Shown: positions 22,145 through 34,097 of the stretch, one piece after another
How the letters are laid out: each line of letters starts with the position of its first letter
Numbering within the stretch: position 1 is the first letter of the stretch
Source of the DNA: Neoscytalidium dimidiatum
Lineage: Eukaryota > Ascomycota > Dothideomycetes > Botryosphaeriales > Botryosphaeriaceae
Assembly: GCA_037367355.1 (NCBI GenBank)
Contig: CM074699.1
Coordinates: 1,178,001 to 1,242,000 of the forward strand
Length of the DNA: 64,000 bases
Direction of reading: 5' to 3'
The notes under the pieces: generated by a model
Databases searched by the model: none
Told to the model about the DNA's origin: nothing
What the model saw: only the letters and a program-made list of their open reading frames with translations
Translations under genes and position numbers: made by a program

Positions 22145-24880
22145 GTCGGTTGATTCGTTTGTTGCTGACGCTTTCTTGTCCCTTGAGGATTGTGGTGGCG
22201 AAGAGAGTAAGTCGTCTGTAGCTAGCGTTGGTTTATATACACGCTCGTCAATGCATTGCTGCTGTGCCTGACATGACCGTCGGTCGACGGTGATGCGAGA
22301 ATACGAGCTATTGCCATGCCGACCTCTTGTTCTCGAGCTCTTGTACGCACCTTGCGGTTTCAAGTGTGTCAGCTGTCGGCACGACATGCAGCATTTGCAC
22401 AAGCAGCTGCTGGATCCGACTAGCTCTGTCCTGACACCCGGGTCGGGCCCCCGTTCACAAACGAGGTATCTCGGTTCTGCGGTCCACCTTTCCTCGGGAA
22501 CCTCCTCGTAAACGTGGCTTTATTGGAGACATATCGGTTAATAGACGGGGCCAACGATATCGGAGAGAGATGCTTGTTGCAGTGCGAAGACAGAAGCCAG
22601 CGACGGTTTGGGATGGCTTGGCGACAATGTGTCAGCAGGACGTTGTCAGCACAAGACTATACAGAGAACAACTTAAGGATTTAACGCCATGGCCAATGGC
22701 GTCTCAGAAATACATACAAGGTACGCCGAAGGTTTTACTGTATTCGGCCATAAGCCGGCAGTGGTAAACATTAGTGCATTGCCCGTGCGCCTAGTTCTTC
22801 TTTTGCTTTAGTGCTCTTTTATGTACAGTGATACAATGAATGTCGATCAATCTTGTTATCACATAATTCTCCAAATGTCATGGGCATGTTTGAGTTGTAA
22901 CCTAAGGCTTGAGCCCTGGGAAAAGTTATGACCTTCTCAGATAATCGAAAGGGCTTGGGCAAGCTCGCGCGTGCTGCGGAGCCTCACGCTAGGACCTACA
23001 AAGCAGTGCGGCGAAATACCAGACTGGCTCATTCTCTGCTCTCAGAGGAAGCCTCACTGATTGATAAGGTTTGCTTAGCAATAAAATTAGGTATACCTGC
23101 CCTGCTCCTTCAGCCTCAACATGTCGGGGCATACATATAATCGCCAAGTCCCCCCCTCGGCGTAGGTAGGAATGTGGCAAAAGATGCTGCCGGCCAACCT
23201 CCCTGACGCAGAAAGTATTCAGCTGGCTCTGGGTGGATTGACTGTTCACAATGTGGCCTTTGTAGTTCGAGTTCTACTATTCTCTATAAGAAAAGATATA
23301 GAATGCCAACTTTCCTTTGGCTTCCTATTCTCGGCATGTCTTGCTGCAGCTTGTATTAAGCAGGTAGGCACATGCTCTATCTTCCCTGATCGGCCTGTTC
23401 GAGTAGGCCAGCTCATGTTGGTATATGAAGTGAGCGTTCTCGTTGAATGGCGTGAAGGCGGGGAACTGAAAAAATGGTATGAACTAAGTTGACAATACCC
23501 GGCAAGTGGCTCGCTCACCACAACTATGCAAAAGCACAGAACTCGCTATTGGATGTATAAAATGATGTGATTTTCTTGCATGTGTGAGAGCTAAGTACTG
23601 GGCTAGTTTCGCGGAAGTCAAAAAAAAAAAAAAAAAGAGAAAAAAGCCGACGCCCTCACGAATGACTTCAGCGTAACCTTTAGCATTGCCGAATAGATAT
23701 TCCATGATAATATTGAGCTTTATGCCAGTAATGGGTGAGTAATTCAAATTCTTAACTGCCGCATTCTACCCGCAGTTTAGCAGCTTATTCATGACATATG
23801 CCGGAGAGAACTGAGTGTTTTAACTCAATGGATTAACACTCTGAGGGTTTGATGAGGGGAAGATTTTTACACACAAACCGCCACACTGCGCTAAGCCTCT
23901 CTTGTACAATACTCCATGTTAATCTATTTACCGAATGCTTTTGATTTCAAACACTGAGCTCTCTGTTGAAGATCGAAGGCCGCACATAGTATTCACCTAA
24001 TTGAGAGAGGCCTAAATAGGCCTAGTTCCACCCCTGTGTATATAGTCTCTGCTAGTCGTCAAGCCCCTCAGAGGGTTAATCTATCATGGTTTCCAACACT
24101 CTCTACGGGTGGGATCCTTCGGAACGAAGGCCAGGAGTTGGGACTACCTTGCACGGATTGTGCGGATTTAACTCTACCAGAACACGCGAAAATGACCATC
24201 ACACTGTTGAGCTTAAGTCTGTTAGACAAACTTGTTGCTGATCATAGCTGTAAACAGATATTATTTCGTAATCGATATGATGGGGTCTTGGCTCGGCCGA
24301 GACTAGTCTGAAAACAGTACTAAATATGTTTGAGGACCTAGATCAATACACACAAACCAGTGTTTTCTCAGTCTATGACACTAACTGTGATCTTTCATTC
24401 AAGCTCATCCACTAGTATCTTATATTACTTCTTAATGTAGAAGATATAAGAACAGGGCAGGGGAGCTTTCAAACAGCCGAAACTGATAAGCGTTCCTGCT
24501 CCTCTGGATTGCGAGGACTATAGCAGCTTGACTACACGATTAGCATGCATGGGGCCGTGCAAGGGATCAGAAAAAGAAAAATAAAGCACGAAAATGCATC
24601 TAGGACAAACTCAGCTGAAATCCGTACGATCCCACCCGCTACAAGCAAAAGGTTATTCCTTAACATAAACTCAAATCTCTTCCGTAGACTCCGACCCCGC
24701 TTTCGCAAACTCAGATTAAACCCGAAAATCCGACCAAGCCTTGAGCTATATGATGTTACATAGCATGATGTTTTGTCCGAATGCACCACGTCTTGAAGTC
24801 TCGTATTGAAGGACGCAGCAGATCGATTACAACACGGACAGAAGTCACGTTCTTGTTCCCTATTCTTCTAAAACTCCGTC
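22145..24880. other. Intergenic region, AT-rich, nothing recognised
   Basis: A 2.7-kb spacer between divergent promoters. It is AT-rich from about 22700, has an A tract at about 23621-23636, and contains only short frames with no domain. Possibly degraded repeat sequence; no family recognised. Confidence 0.5.
22233..22240 (-). promoter_or_regulatory. TATA-like box of the small secreted protein gene
   Basis: Reads TATATAAA on the minus strand, about 90 bases before the ATG at 22144, a normal spacing for a strongly regulated fungal promoter. Confidence 0.5.
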
Positions 24881-27098
24881 ATGTGTGGAATAAGTTGCAT
24901 AATACACCAGGAGGATCCATCGCAAGTTAGCTTGGAGAAGCTGCAATCGGATCTCGACGCCAGTCTCATTAAAATCAAGCACCGTGGTCCCGACGCTCGC
25001 GGCCAATGGGTCAGTCCAGACAAACGTGTCGGTGAGTGTTTTGATTTTTCTCAAAGTACCAAAGCGGAAAACCGATTGATTTCGTCGTAGCACTCGGCCA
25101 TGTTCGCCTTGCCATAAATGATCTCGCTCCGTCGGGCAATCAGCCGTTCCATGACCACGAAGCCGATCTCCACGCGGTGGTGAACGGCGAGATTTACGAC
25201 TACGACGCCATCCGTGCCGATCTGGCCGGGAAGACGTCTTATCAGTTCGTGGGCCACAGTGACTGTGAGATCGTCATCGCGCTCTATCGCTATTACGGAC
25301 TTTCATTCCTCTCGTATCTCCGGGGCGAATTCTCGCTTTGTTTGTACGATGCGCCTAATCAGCTTTTCATTGCTGCACGCGACAGATTTGGCATCAAGCC
25401 ACTCTTCTGGATGCACGACCATTCCTCGCACGGGGTCGACAGAATCTTGATTGCTGCGGAAGCAAAGGCATTCCTGCCGCTGGGATGGCGGCCCGAGTGG
25501 GATGTGAGGAGTATTAAAGAAAATGGGCATTTCGGCGGGGACCGGACGCAGTTCAAGGGTGTCACGGCTATCAGGCCTGGTCATTACATGCTCGTACGCA
25601 GCGGCCAACATGTGGAGAGTCGACCGTACTGGGACGTTGAATATCCCAATAAACTTGTTCCCGAGATCCGTAGCATTCAAGAGATGGTGGAGGGTGTGAG
25701 AGAGCGGCTTCTCGAGGCAGTTCGCGTCCGGCTTCGGGCTGACGTTCCCGTGGGCATTTACCTGAGTGGCGGCATCGACTCCTCCGCGGTTGCAGGCATG
25801 ATAACGCATTTGGTCAGGGAGAGGGGTGTAAAGCTTGGGAACGAAAAAGAAACAGACGAGATTTCTTGCTTCAGCATTGGATTCGATGAGAACAGTGGCT
25901 TTGATGAGTCTGGTAAGTCTTTGGAGACATTGTGCGTATCATTGCTTGCGGAATGGTGCTTATAACATCCCTTCACAGAGATCGCGCGAAGAACCGCCGA
26001 TTGGCTGGGTGTGAAGTTCATCAAAAAACACGTTGGCGAAGACGAGTTTGCTGCGTATTTCGAGGATGCTACGTACCACTGCGAGCAGCCGCACTGGGGC
26101 CTCGGCCATATCGGAAAATATCTACTCTCCGAAGTTGCACGCGAACAAGGAATCAAAGTTGTTTTGACGGGCGAAGGTTCAGACGAGCACTTTGCTGGAT
26201 ACATGCCATTGACTTTGGATGCCATCTCCGAGCCAGATCCGGCTTGGCCATCGGGCACAGGAGCCGAAGGCGAAAGCGATCAGTATGCGGAAGCTACTCG
26301 TCGTAACGCAAGCCATCTCGCTGTCCTTGGTTTTAACGATGCTAAGAGCGATGTCATTCGTGATCACCACATCCTTAATCAGGTTCCAGCCACTAAATTA
26401 TTCAGCCGCCTGAGCGTTGACGTATTTTCACCGTGGACGAGCTGCTATGGGAACTGCAACCCCATAGACAGCGTTGTCACCAGCATAGACGTCTGTTCCA
26501 GGGAAAAAATCAGGACCAGGTGGCACCCTCTTCACTCTGCGCTGTTTCTTCACCAGAAGGCCCTCCTGCCTGGCATACTGCTGACGAACCTGGGGGATCG
26601 AACGGAAATGGCACACAGCCTCGAGGCAAGGACGCCTTTCCTGGACCACCACCTGACAGAATACGCGAATGGACTGCCTCCAAGTCTGAAGATAAAATGG
26701 GACAGCAAAACGAAGACTTTCACCGAGAAATGGGTGCTTAGAGAGGCAATGAAACCTTTCATTACAGACGAGCTGTACAAAAGGACAAAGCATGTGAGTG
26801 GCTCAGATCATTGAGTTCGTCTACTGAAAGCGCTCGGTACACTGTGTTAACACAAAAATAGCCTTATACATCTCCAAGAGCTTTCCCAGTAGGCGGCCCA
26901 ATACACAAGCTTTTGAGTCGTCTCATCACGAATGAGAACGTTGAAAAGCTTGGCTTCGTGGATTTGGCCAAAGTTGAGTTCAAGTGGGATAGAGCTTTTC
27001 GGCAACACGATGATCTCGCAATGAATGAATTGTTTGTCGTTGCGCAATGGATCGTTCTTAGCCAGCGGTTTGGGGTCAGAACGGCGAAGCCAATTTAG
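24881..27098 (+). CDS. Asparagine synthetase (glutamine-hydrolysing)-like protein
   Basis: Four exons (24881-25031, 25091-25912, 25979-26793, 26862-27098) encode 674 residues. It begins Met-Cys-Gly-Ile, so Cys2 would become the N-terminal nucleophile of a class II glutamine amidotransferase; the glutamine-site motifs KHRGPDARG, VNGEIYDYD and GHSDCE follow. The synthetase half has the ATP pyrophosphatase loop SGGIDSS (about residues 276-282) and GEGSDEHFAGY. Predicted reaction: amide transfer from glutamine to an AMP-activated carboxylate, classically aspartate to asparagine in the cytosol. At 674 residues it is longer than housekeeping yeast or human enzymes (about 560-570) and resembles the bacterial AsnB-type group whose fungal members also occur in metabolite loci, so an alternative acceptor is possible. 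All introns are GT..AG and keep phase. Confidence 0.92.
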
Positions 27099-27976
27099 GA
27101 GTTTCATGATCGGCATCGTATAGTACTCACAGCTCTAGAGATAGTGCCAGATTGATTTACCAAGTCTAATTTTTTTTTTCTTTGAAGTGATATCACTATA
27201 GCTTATCTTGACACTGTGGTAAGTATAGCATAGATACAGCGCAGGTGCGACTGGCCTAGTCGCTGCAACGCCTTTTTTACTGCAACCACTAGCGGGATCC
27301 GAGTTTGAAGTCACATGTTCACCGGTAAATCATGCTCAATCGTTCTTTTGTATTTGATATTTTCGGGTTCTATGACAGACTTCCACGCTGGCTTCGCCGA
27401 GAGGCGTAGTCAGAAGAAGTTGTCAGAATAAGCATTGAAAATAGTGTCATATTGTGTCTTGGCTACAGAAAGAACAATGGCCCCATTATAAGTAGGCTAT
27501 CATCCTCCTAAGACTTCAAAGTACGCAACTTGAGACGTTCAGGGGTATGCTCAACCCTGAGGCAGTGCCAAGACGTTGAAAAACTGTTTAGGCGGGATGA
27601 AAAATTTTTACGAAGGCGTAGGGCCAACAGTAGACATCGGAAATCTGATCCCCAACACTTCTAACAAAGCAGATCCTCGAGGTCCAAAAGCGCATGTTCC
27701 GTAGCTTGCATCTCCGCTGGGAACCACGCTGAATAAATCACATGTATAGGGTACATCGAATGCTCTCGATTTGTAGGTAACCTGGTCATTGAATAGACTC
27801 GGGCGGCGGATGGGACGGGATAATTTTGCGAGAGAATCTCGAACATAGAAAGTAGGTTCTGTAGCCTGCTTGATCCTGCTGAACTGGATAAGTGAGCGGA
27901 CATTTGCCTGTTCCCCAACGTCCTCGCCTTTATGCATCTCCACTGCTCGGTCACCAAACCAATGTATATGAACACA
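27099..27976. other. Intergenic region between convergent genes
   Basis: No gene seen. Contains the 3' ends of the amidotransferase and GH43 genes and AT-rich sequence with a T run near 27171. Confidence 0.6.
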
Positions 27977-29123
27977 CTATTCTCCAGAAGGCCCCGCGAG
28001 CGTCGTGCCGAGAGCAGCAGCAGTGCCAAAGTTGGGCGACCCGTCCGAGTTCCAGTTGACCTTCTGCGCCATCGTGTACCTGTTGCCATCGCACGCGCCG
28101 GCGCTGTTGGACGTCGCGTGATACACATTCCAGATCTCCGTCCCGTCGGGGCTCTGGAAGAAACTGTTTACCGTAAACGTGAGTTCGTGGTTCCAGCGGC
28201 ATCCCGAAGGGGAAAACAGAGAACATACCCGTTGTGGCCCGTCCCGTAATTCCCATTCGCCGACTTGAACACGGGACCCGTCTTCACCCAGCTGCTGGAA
28301 GAGGTCGGATCGCCACCATTCCAGGTCAGCAAGCCGAGCTGGTAGCTCGACGTCCAGCAGTAGCTCGCAGAATACGTGAGGTACGTTTTTCCACCGTGGT
28401 ACATGGCGGCGGGGCCTTCCTGCACAGGGGCGCCGACGGTCTCCCAGGAGGCTGTGGGCTGGGAAAGGACCTTGATGGAGCCGATGCTGCCGGGCGAGTT
28501 GAGCGGCGCGATGCACAGCGACTGCAGGCTGTTGCTCATGCACGAGAAGACGAAGTAGTTTCCAGACGTGAAGCGCAGGATCGTGCCGTCGATGCCCCAC
28601 GTGTTGCCGAGCTGCGCAAGGTAGCTGAAGCTGTCCCACGGGGTTGCACCGCCTAGGTGCGTGTGTTAGTGACCTTCTTGCCCTTTTCGTGTAGCTGAGA
28701 GACTTGCCTTTGAGCACGTGTGGACGCTGACCGTCAAGGTTTGCGCTGTTTCCGGCAGTGTAGTAGATGTACCACCTTTTTCGAGAATGAGTATTTTCTT
28801 GCCGATACATTGATTGTGGTCTGTAGTGCTTACACTCCATCGAAGTAGTGAAGTTCCGGAGCCCAAACGTTGCAGCAGCGGGCCGAGTTGGAATCCGTCC
28901 ACACAGTCTTCGTCTCTCCGTTCTTCAACCCGTTCAGAGTGGTAGCCCGTGTGATCTGCAGGTTGGTCCACGTAGTGGTCATCAGATAGTAGTAGCCACC
29001 GGTCCACACGATATGCGGATCCGAGCCATTAGGATTCTTGAGCGGATTGGAATAAGATGCGGCTCCGACGAGGTGGGCTTGGGCCCAGAGGGCCCAGCAA
29101 ATCAGGGAAACGAGTGGCCTCAT
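27977..29123 (-). CDS. Secreted glycoside hydrolase family 43 enzyme
   Basis: Four exons on the minus strand (29123-28834, 28775-28708, 28652-28229, 28163-27977) encode 322 residues. A signal peptide (MRPLVSLICWALWAQAHLVGA) leads into a five-bladed beta-propeller catalytic domain. The expected GH43 triad is visible: general base Asp35 in NGSDPHIVW, pKa-modulating Asp141 in NTWGIDGTI, and general acid Glu198 in PVQEGPAAMY. Family members release arabinose or xylose from plant cell-wall arabinans and xylans; this form, with no extra binding module, fits an extracellular arabinanase or arabinofuranosidase. Intron 2 uses a GC donor (GCAAGT) with a TAG acceptor, because only that join keeps phase and the conserved sequence. 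The start is the first ATG, directly before the signal peptide. Confidence 0.9.
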
Positions 29124-30078
29124 GTTGTGTCCGATCCAGGCAGGAAGAGTAACGCGCACGATTGCTTAGCATGGAGACGATTTACGCCCGTACTTATGGA
29201 CTCTCGAGTCTTGATAAACGGTGATTGCGGACAGCAGATACCCGCAAACTGAGGGTAGCTTCTCAGTGCATTTCCGCGAATCAACCATTCTAAAGTATGA
29301 AACGGAGCAGCAGTATAGGTCAGTAAGCCTAGGTACTGGGATTCCGCAAATCGGCTGGCCGTAGGGTCGACGAAGCGCGGTGCCGGTGCTGTATATTTCT
29401 CCGGTCTCACTGCTCAGAACTTGTCCTCGTGACATCGGTGTGGCGCCTGCCCTTTTGATATGGCGCCCGTACCTTTCTAGACTTTTGCGGTGGGCAAACT
29501 GGCTGGCATGCGCTCCACAGATTGATTTTGCAGGGACGTCCACCGGAATTATGGGGTAAACGCGGGGTCCGGTGGGTGATTGTGGGCAGCATTGGGAGAA
29601 TACGAGCAAGGGCACGCTTAATTAGGAAGGTGTCTCCAGGCACCGCTGGCAGCCACATTTAAGGTTTGCTATAGAGCAATAAATGAACTGTGGCGCTGTT
29701 CCTGGGCATTCTAGTACGACACAGAAGCCATGATAAAAATACAAGAGCGCGCTAAGCTTTGCTGCCAAGCAAGTTTGACAGACACTAAGCTCCATTTTCT
29801 GCCTCTCATGAACGTCAACTCGCAAATTGAAGGTGAGAAGTGTAAAATGTAAGGGTCGGGCATTCCCTGCGCGAACATATATGAGTCAACACTGGGGTCC
29901 CTGAAGAGGATAGTAACTCTATTTTATCTCTTAAAGGCCACATCCATGACCCAGTTAACAAGGGTCAAGTAGTTAACTAGCATACTCTAGAGTTGGAATA
30001 TACCAGAGGCGCTAGTGAATGTTGGTATTCCCAATCAAAACTCCCTGCTAAAGTAGAAGACTTGCTCGCTGATTTGTC
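29124..30078. other. Intergenic region, nothing recognised
   Basis: About 950 bases upstream of the GH43 gene and downstream of the RTA1-family gene. Only short frames; presumably the GH43 promoter. Confidence 0.6.
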
Positions 30079-31143
30079 CTATGCCGGCTTCTTACTTTTG
30101 CCAAAACCCCACCCCCTCCGCTCCTCATATCCTTCTCTAAAGCAAAGTCCCGGATGGAACGCATTCAGGCTCAGCATCGCCGCCCCGACAATTGCGCCCT
30201 CCAACCCGATGAAATACCGCTGCGTCTCAATCAAATGGCCGCTCCAGCCCTCACTAAGCTCCGCCACACGATACACGCTGCGCGTGAAAATACACAGCGT
30301 CGCGAACGCCAGCGCGACCAAGAACCCCTGGAACGCCCAGCTGTTCCTCAAGTGCTCGTGCTTGGGGTCCAGGGCCTGCTCCTTCCCCAGCCGGCGCACG
30401 CGCGTCAGCGTTCGCACGCCGAAGTCGGTGGCCAGCAGGATGAAGACGAAGAGCGTTGCGACCTGGAAGGCCAGGCCGGCGATCATGATGTTGTTGCCGA
30501 CGGACGGGTCCTTGTCGGCGTGCGACTGCGCGGAGGCGAGGCCGCCGCCGGCCGCCTGCAGGAGCAGCGAGACCACGTCGCAGGGGATGAAGATGCGCGG
30601 GTACGAGAGCGGTGCGATGCGCGAGTTTTGCGCGCCGAATGTCATGACGATGCGGGATAGGCAGAAGTAGATGCCTGCGGCCATGAAGGCTGGGGCGATT
30701 GTGAGGCACACGATTTGCATGAGGAAGCCGTCCTGGGTGTTGAAGTCTTGTCAGCGTCGGTGTTGGGGATGGGATGTTGGGTCCCCTGCGGGTTCGGCGC
30801 CGATATATACCTCTTTGAAGGGGTTGTAGTAGCTCATGATTCGTCCGATGTAGCCCAGGACTTCGAGGATATTGCCTGACACCATCGCAATGGTAAAGCC
30901 TAGGAAACGCTTGCTGATGATGCCTTGGACCAGGAAGAGAAGCAGGGAAAGGGCAAATATGGCCAAGAAGGTGCTGTTGGCAGCGAGCGAAGGTCGGTAT
31001 GCCCAGTACGACAGGTCTAAGGGACATGTGTCAAGCGTGCAGTGCTCGCGGTAGTCCTTCCATTCCTGATACGTTGCATTGTCGGAGATGTTGGCGGCAG
31101 CGCGTGAGAGTAGCGGCGTTGCAAGATGTAAGCCTGCCGACAT
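30079..31143 (-). CDS. RTA1-like lipid-translocating membrane protein
   Basis: Two exons on the minus strand (31143-30811 and 30732-30079; intron 78 nt with GTATAT..CCCAG borders, phase 0) encode 328 residues. Seven hydrophobic segments are visible, with family features including YRPSLAANSTFLAIF near the first helix, VSGNILEVLGYIGRI, a central TIAPAFMAAGIYFCLSRI and the loop containing IFIPCDVVSLLLQA. RTA1-family proteins are seven-helix fungal membrane proteins implicated in resistance to 7-aminocholesterol and in sphingoid-base export; individual substrates are mostly unknown. A short lumenal N-terminus with cysteines (CTLDTCPLD) precedes helix 1. The ATG at 31143 is chosen; an upstream extension would start only from a TTG. 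Confidence 0.92.
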
Positions 31144-34097
31144 GGCGAGGCTGAAAGGATAAGAAGCCTGATAAGAAATGATAAAAAACAAGAAGACGTA
31201 GAGAATAGATCTTTAGTGGCAATCTGAACAAAGAAAGTGACGAAAGCAGAACGTCACGGACAGATACGAGAAGTGGAGGAGCGGGAGGCAAAATGAAGTC
31301 TCAAAAATGTTTAGAAGGAGGCTCTTGTTACATATACTCCACAGATGTTGAGACACGCACAGTCATTCCTTCTGCTTGCCGTTGGTCGATTGGGTAAGCA
31401 AGGCACCAACTTACGCCCCTCGCTCTCGGGTTCGGGGAGCGGAAAGCAGTATCGGTGGATGAGACAATGTTCGCTTATGGACGTGGGATCCAAAAAAAAG
31501 TCGCTACTTTTACTTGAAGCGGTTACGGTGAACGGGAAGGACGCCTTCGGTTAGAGCTTGGTGCGTTGCTTGGGACGTAGTCAACGGTCACTGGTTGCTT
31601 ATTTGCCGGGATTTGCGCTTCCGGAGATAGTTCAACTGCCATAAGCCCGGTTAACGGGTTATATCACTCGCTCCGGAACGATGTCGAAGCCCGAATTCTC
31701 CATGAAGTCGGCCCGGGCCAGATGCGAAGATCCAGTTGTTGATTATGTACCACCTTTGCTGTCAGAAACACCCGACCCATGCTTGTTTGCGTGTACATAG
31801 AGTTGGAAGAGGAGTTAGCCTAGGATCCCATTAGCTGGATGCGCGGCTAAAACAACCATGTCTTATCCAGATCACATCTTTGCCTGCTCCTTAAAGGTAA
31901 CGATGAGGCCTTAATCAGAACAGCCCTCTGTACTATCTGCTTCACTGTCGTAGTGAGTGAATTTATAGGAGCACCTTTTTTCCCCCCTCCCAGAGTTCTG
32001 AACGGTCTGGTGTAGAGTATCTTCCATAGCAAGCAGAGAAATCCGAGTCAATTATTCCGATTTAACGCATTCTAATCGGCTCTGGAACATACCGATCAGC
32101 CGGTGAGAGCCTATTCATCCACATCCATGCAAGGCGTCACGGTGTGTTGGTGGCTGATGCCTCGTGCAACCGGAAGTACATAATCGCATGCGATTCGCTG
32201 TTCAACTTTCTGGGAAAGCCATGTTAAATCCTTCGCGCCACCTAAATGAAGACCATGCGACATGCAAGCATCGGTAAGTCTCTGGGAGTCTGGTGAAGTA
32301 TTATGTATGTTTTCGTCTGGCTGCTGTCAGTATGCCCTCTCGTTCAGACTTCTGTATGCCAAGATTATTCTGCGCACATTATAATTTCCCGATAGATAAC
32401 CTCGAGGGCCTCCGCAAAAGCTAGCAACGGGAAAGGCTCGCTGTCGGGTGCTTAATAAAGCTGTCTTCATGTGACTGCCACTGGCGTGTAAGGTTTGCTT
32501 GACAATGTGAGGATTGAAGGGCTTGACGGAAGCCATACGTGCTAATTTTGATCGATGATGCAAGTCTGATTTCCTCCACAGACATGCGCGTCAGGCGCGA
32601 GAAGATACTGCTATATTTATTGTGGTTGTTCATCGATGATCCAAGATACCGTTGCGTACTAAAACCAAGAGATGCGTGCCAATTTCTCTTAGTAACATTA
32701 AAGAATTGTTAATGCTTCTGCTGCTCGAATAACTTGATTAGTGTTGAAAGGTAGAGTGATGTTGGAGGAAAATGCTGCTCCAAGATCCGACTATGATTGT
32801 GCGGCCGTAATGTGCTAGGACGTGAACGGGAGAGAACGTGATCCCACGCCTTCAGTATTGTCATAAACTGTCTGTAGAAGTAAGACGATAGAAAGACAAA
32901 CAGAGAAGCAGGATGTCTTAGACGTTTAAGCATTAAAAGGTTGGCAATTCTTTAACGCCAGCAGTTCGATTTCTGCATTTTGCCTTCTCCTTGGCGTTTG
33001 AACAAGCGGTTGAAGGGTTAATTGCAGCGGAAAAACTAACGTATGTCGACAGACCAATAGGAATTTTTGCAGAAACACTGTTTTACATTGCGTCGAAAAT
33101 TCCCAACTCTATCTCGCTTACCATCGTTCCTTATTCCCCGTCGGACCACGTTACAGCGGGGCTTTTGCATTTTCACTGAATTGTCACGATACATCAAGGG
33201 ATGTGTCTGGAAAGGATTTCTCGATAGCGATATCGCCACATAATTGATCACCAGACGGAAAATTTAAAATCGAGGCAATGGTGTGGTGGAAGAGTAGATG
33301 ATAGGCGGGTTCGTTGAGAAGGACGACCTTTGTATTTCGAAGATAGACGGCGAGGTTCTATTGCTTGAGGGGGTCCAGATGTCGTTAGAGATTCATCAGC
33401 CGGGTTCTCATGGAGGGCCTCACAGCTTATGAAGCGGATGGGTCGGGATGACTATGGAGCAAAACGTCACAAAGGGCTGGGATGGTTAGCCAATGAGGGG
33501 TGGATGCAGCGAGCGGTGACCCATTGAGGAAGATCGGACGAACTAAGAGTCGTATCGAATGAGCAATGGCCGCGGAATCGCCGGCAGGTGCCCTAATTGG
33601 CGCTCTGGACGCTTTATCCGCGCCCGCTTGGCAGAAAGCGGCGGTGGCTGTTGGTTGGGGCGGCGCGGCGGAAGGTGTCGCGAAAGGGTTTCCAGCAGGC
33701 CGCGGAGATGGGCCGGTGGGCGAGACGTGGGCGGGCGTGAGCGCTGCGACAAAGCGCGAACAGAGCCGACGCGGGACCCAAGCAATGCAACGCGGGAGTG
33801 GCAGCAGCGGAGAACAGTCGGCGCGAACGAACAGCAGCACAAGGCCGACCGAGCGCTGACAGAGCCGGGCGCGACGGCGGCGATTGACGTGCGCGCGGCC
33901 TTCATTTCCCTGCAACGGTCCGCCGTTCTTCCACCCGCCGGTGCTCCTTGCGCCACCCTGTGACGTTCGCTGGTCGCTCACAAAACCCCACCAGCCCGCC
34001 CTATTAATCCTGCAACCCTCAACATACTTCATCGTCATCTCAGACTCCTCTGTCCGATACCCATTCTGCCACACACTCACCACACAACTCCATTACC
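31144..34097. other. Large intergenic region, nothing recognised
   Basis: Three kilobases without a supported gene. 31.2-33.4 kb is AT-rich with short frames. 33.5-34.0 kb is GC-rich and carries long opposing frames of Arg/Ala/Pro composition that I regard as chance. The last 100 bases are pyrimidine-rich and form the transaldolase leader. Confidence 0.6.

Noticed and set aside
31144..31191. N-terminal extension of the RTA1-family protein
   Set aside because: It would need a TTG start; the ATG at 31143 fits the family N-terminus.
33427..34083. 218-codon minus-strand frame upstream of the transaldolase
   Set aside because: Pro/Ala/Arg-rich, overlapped by open plus-strand frames, no domain, and it extends into the transaldolase leader.
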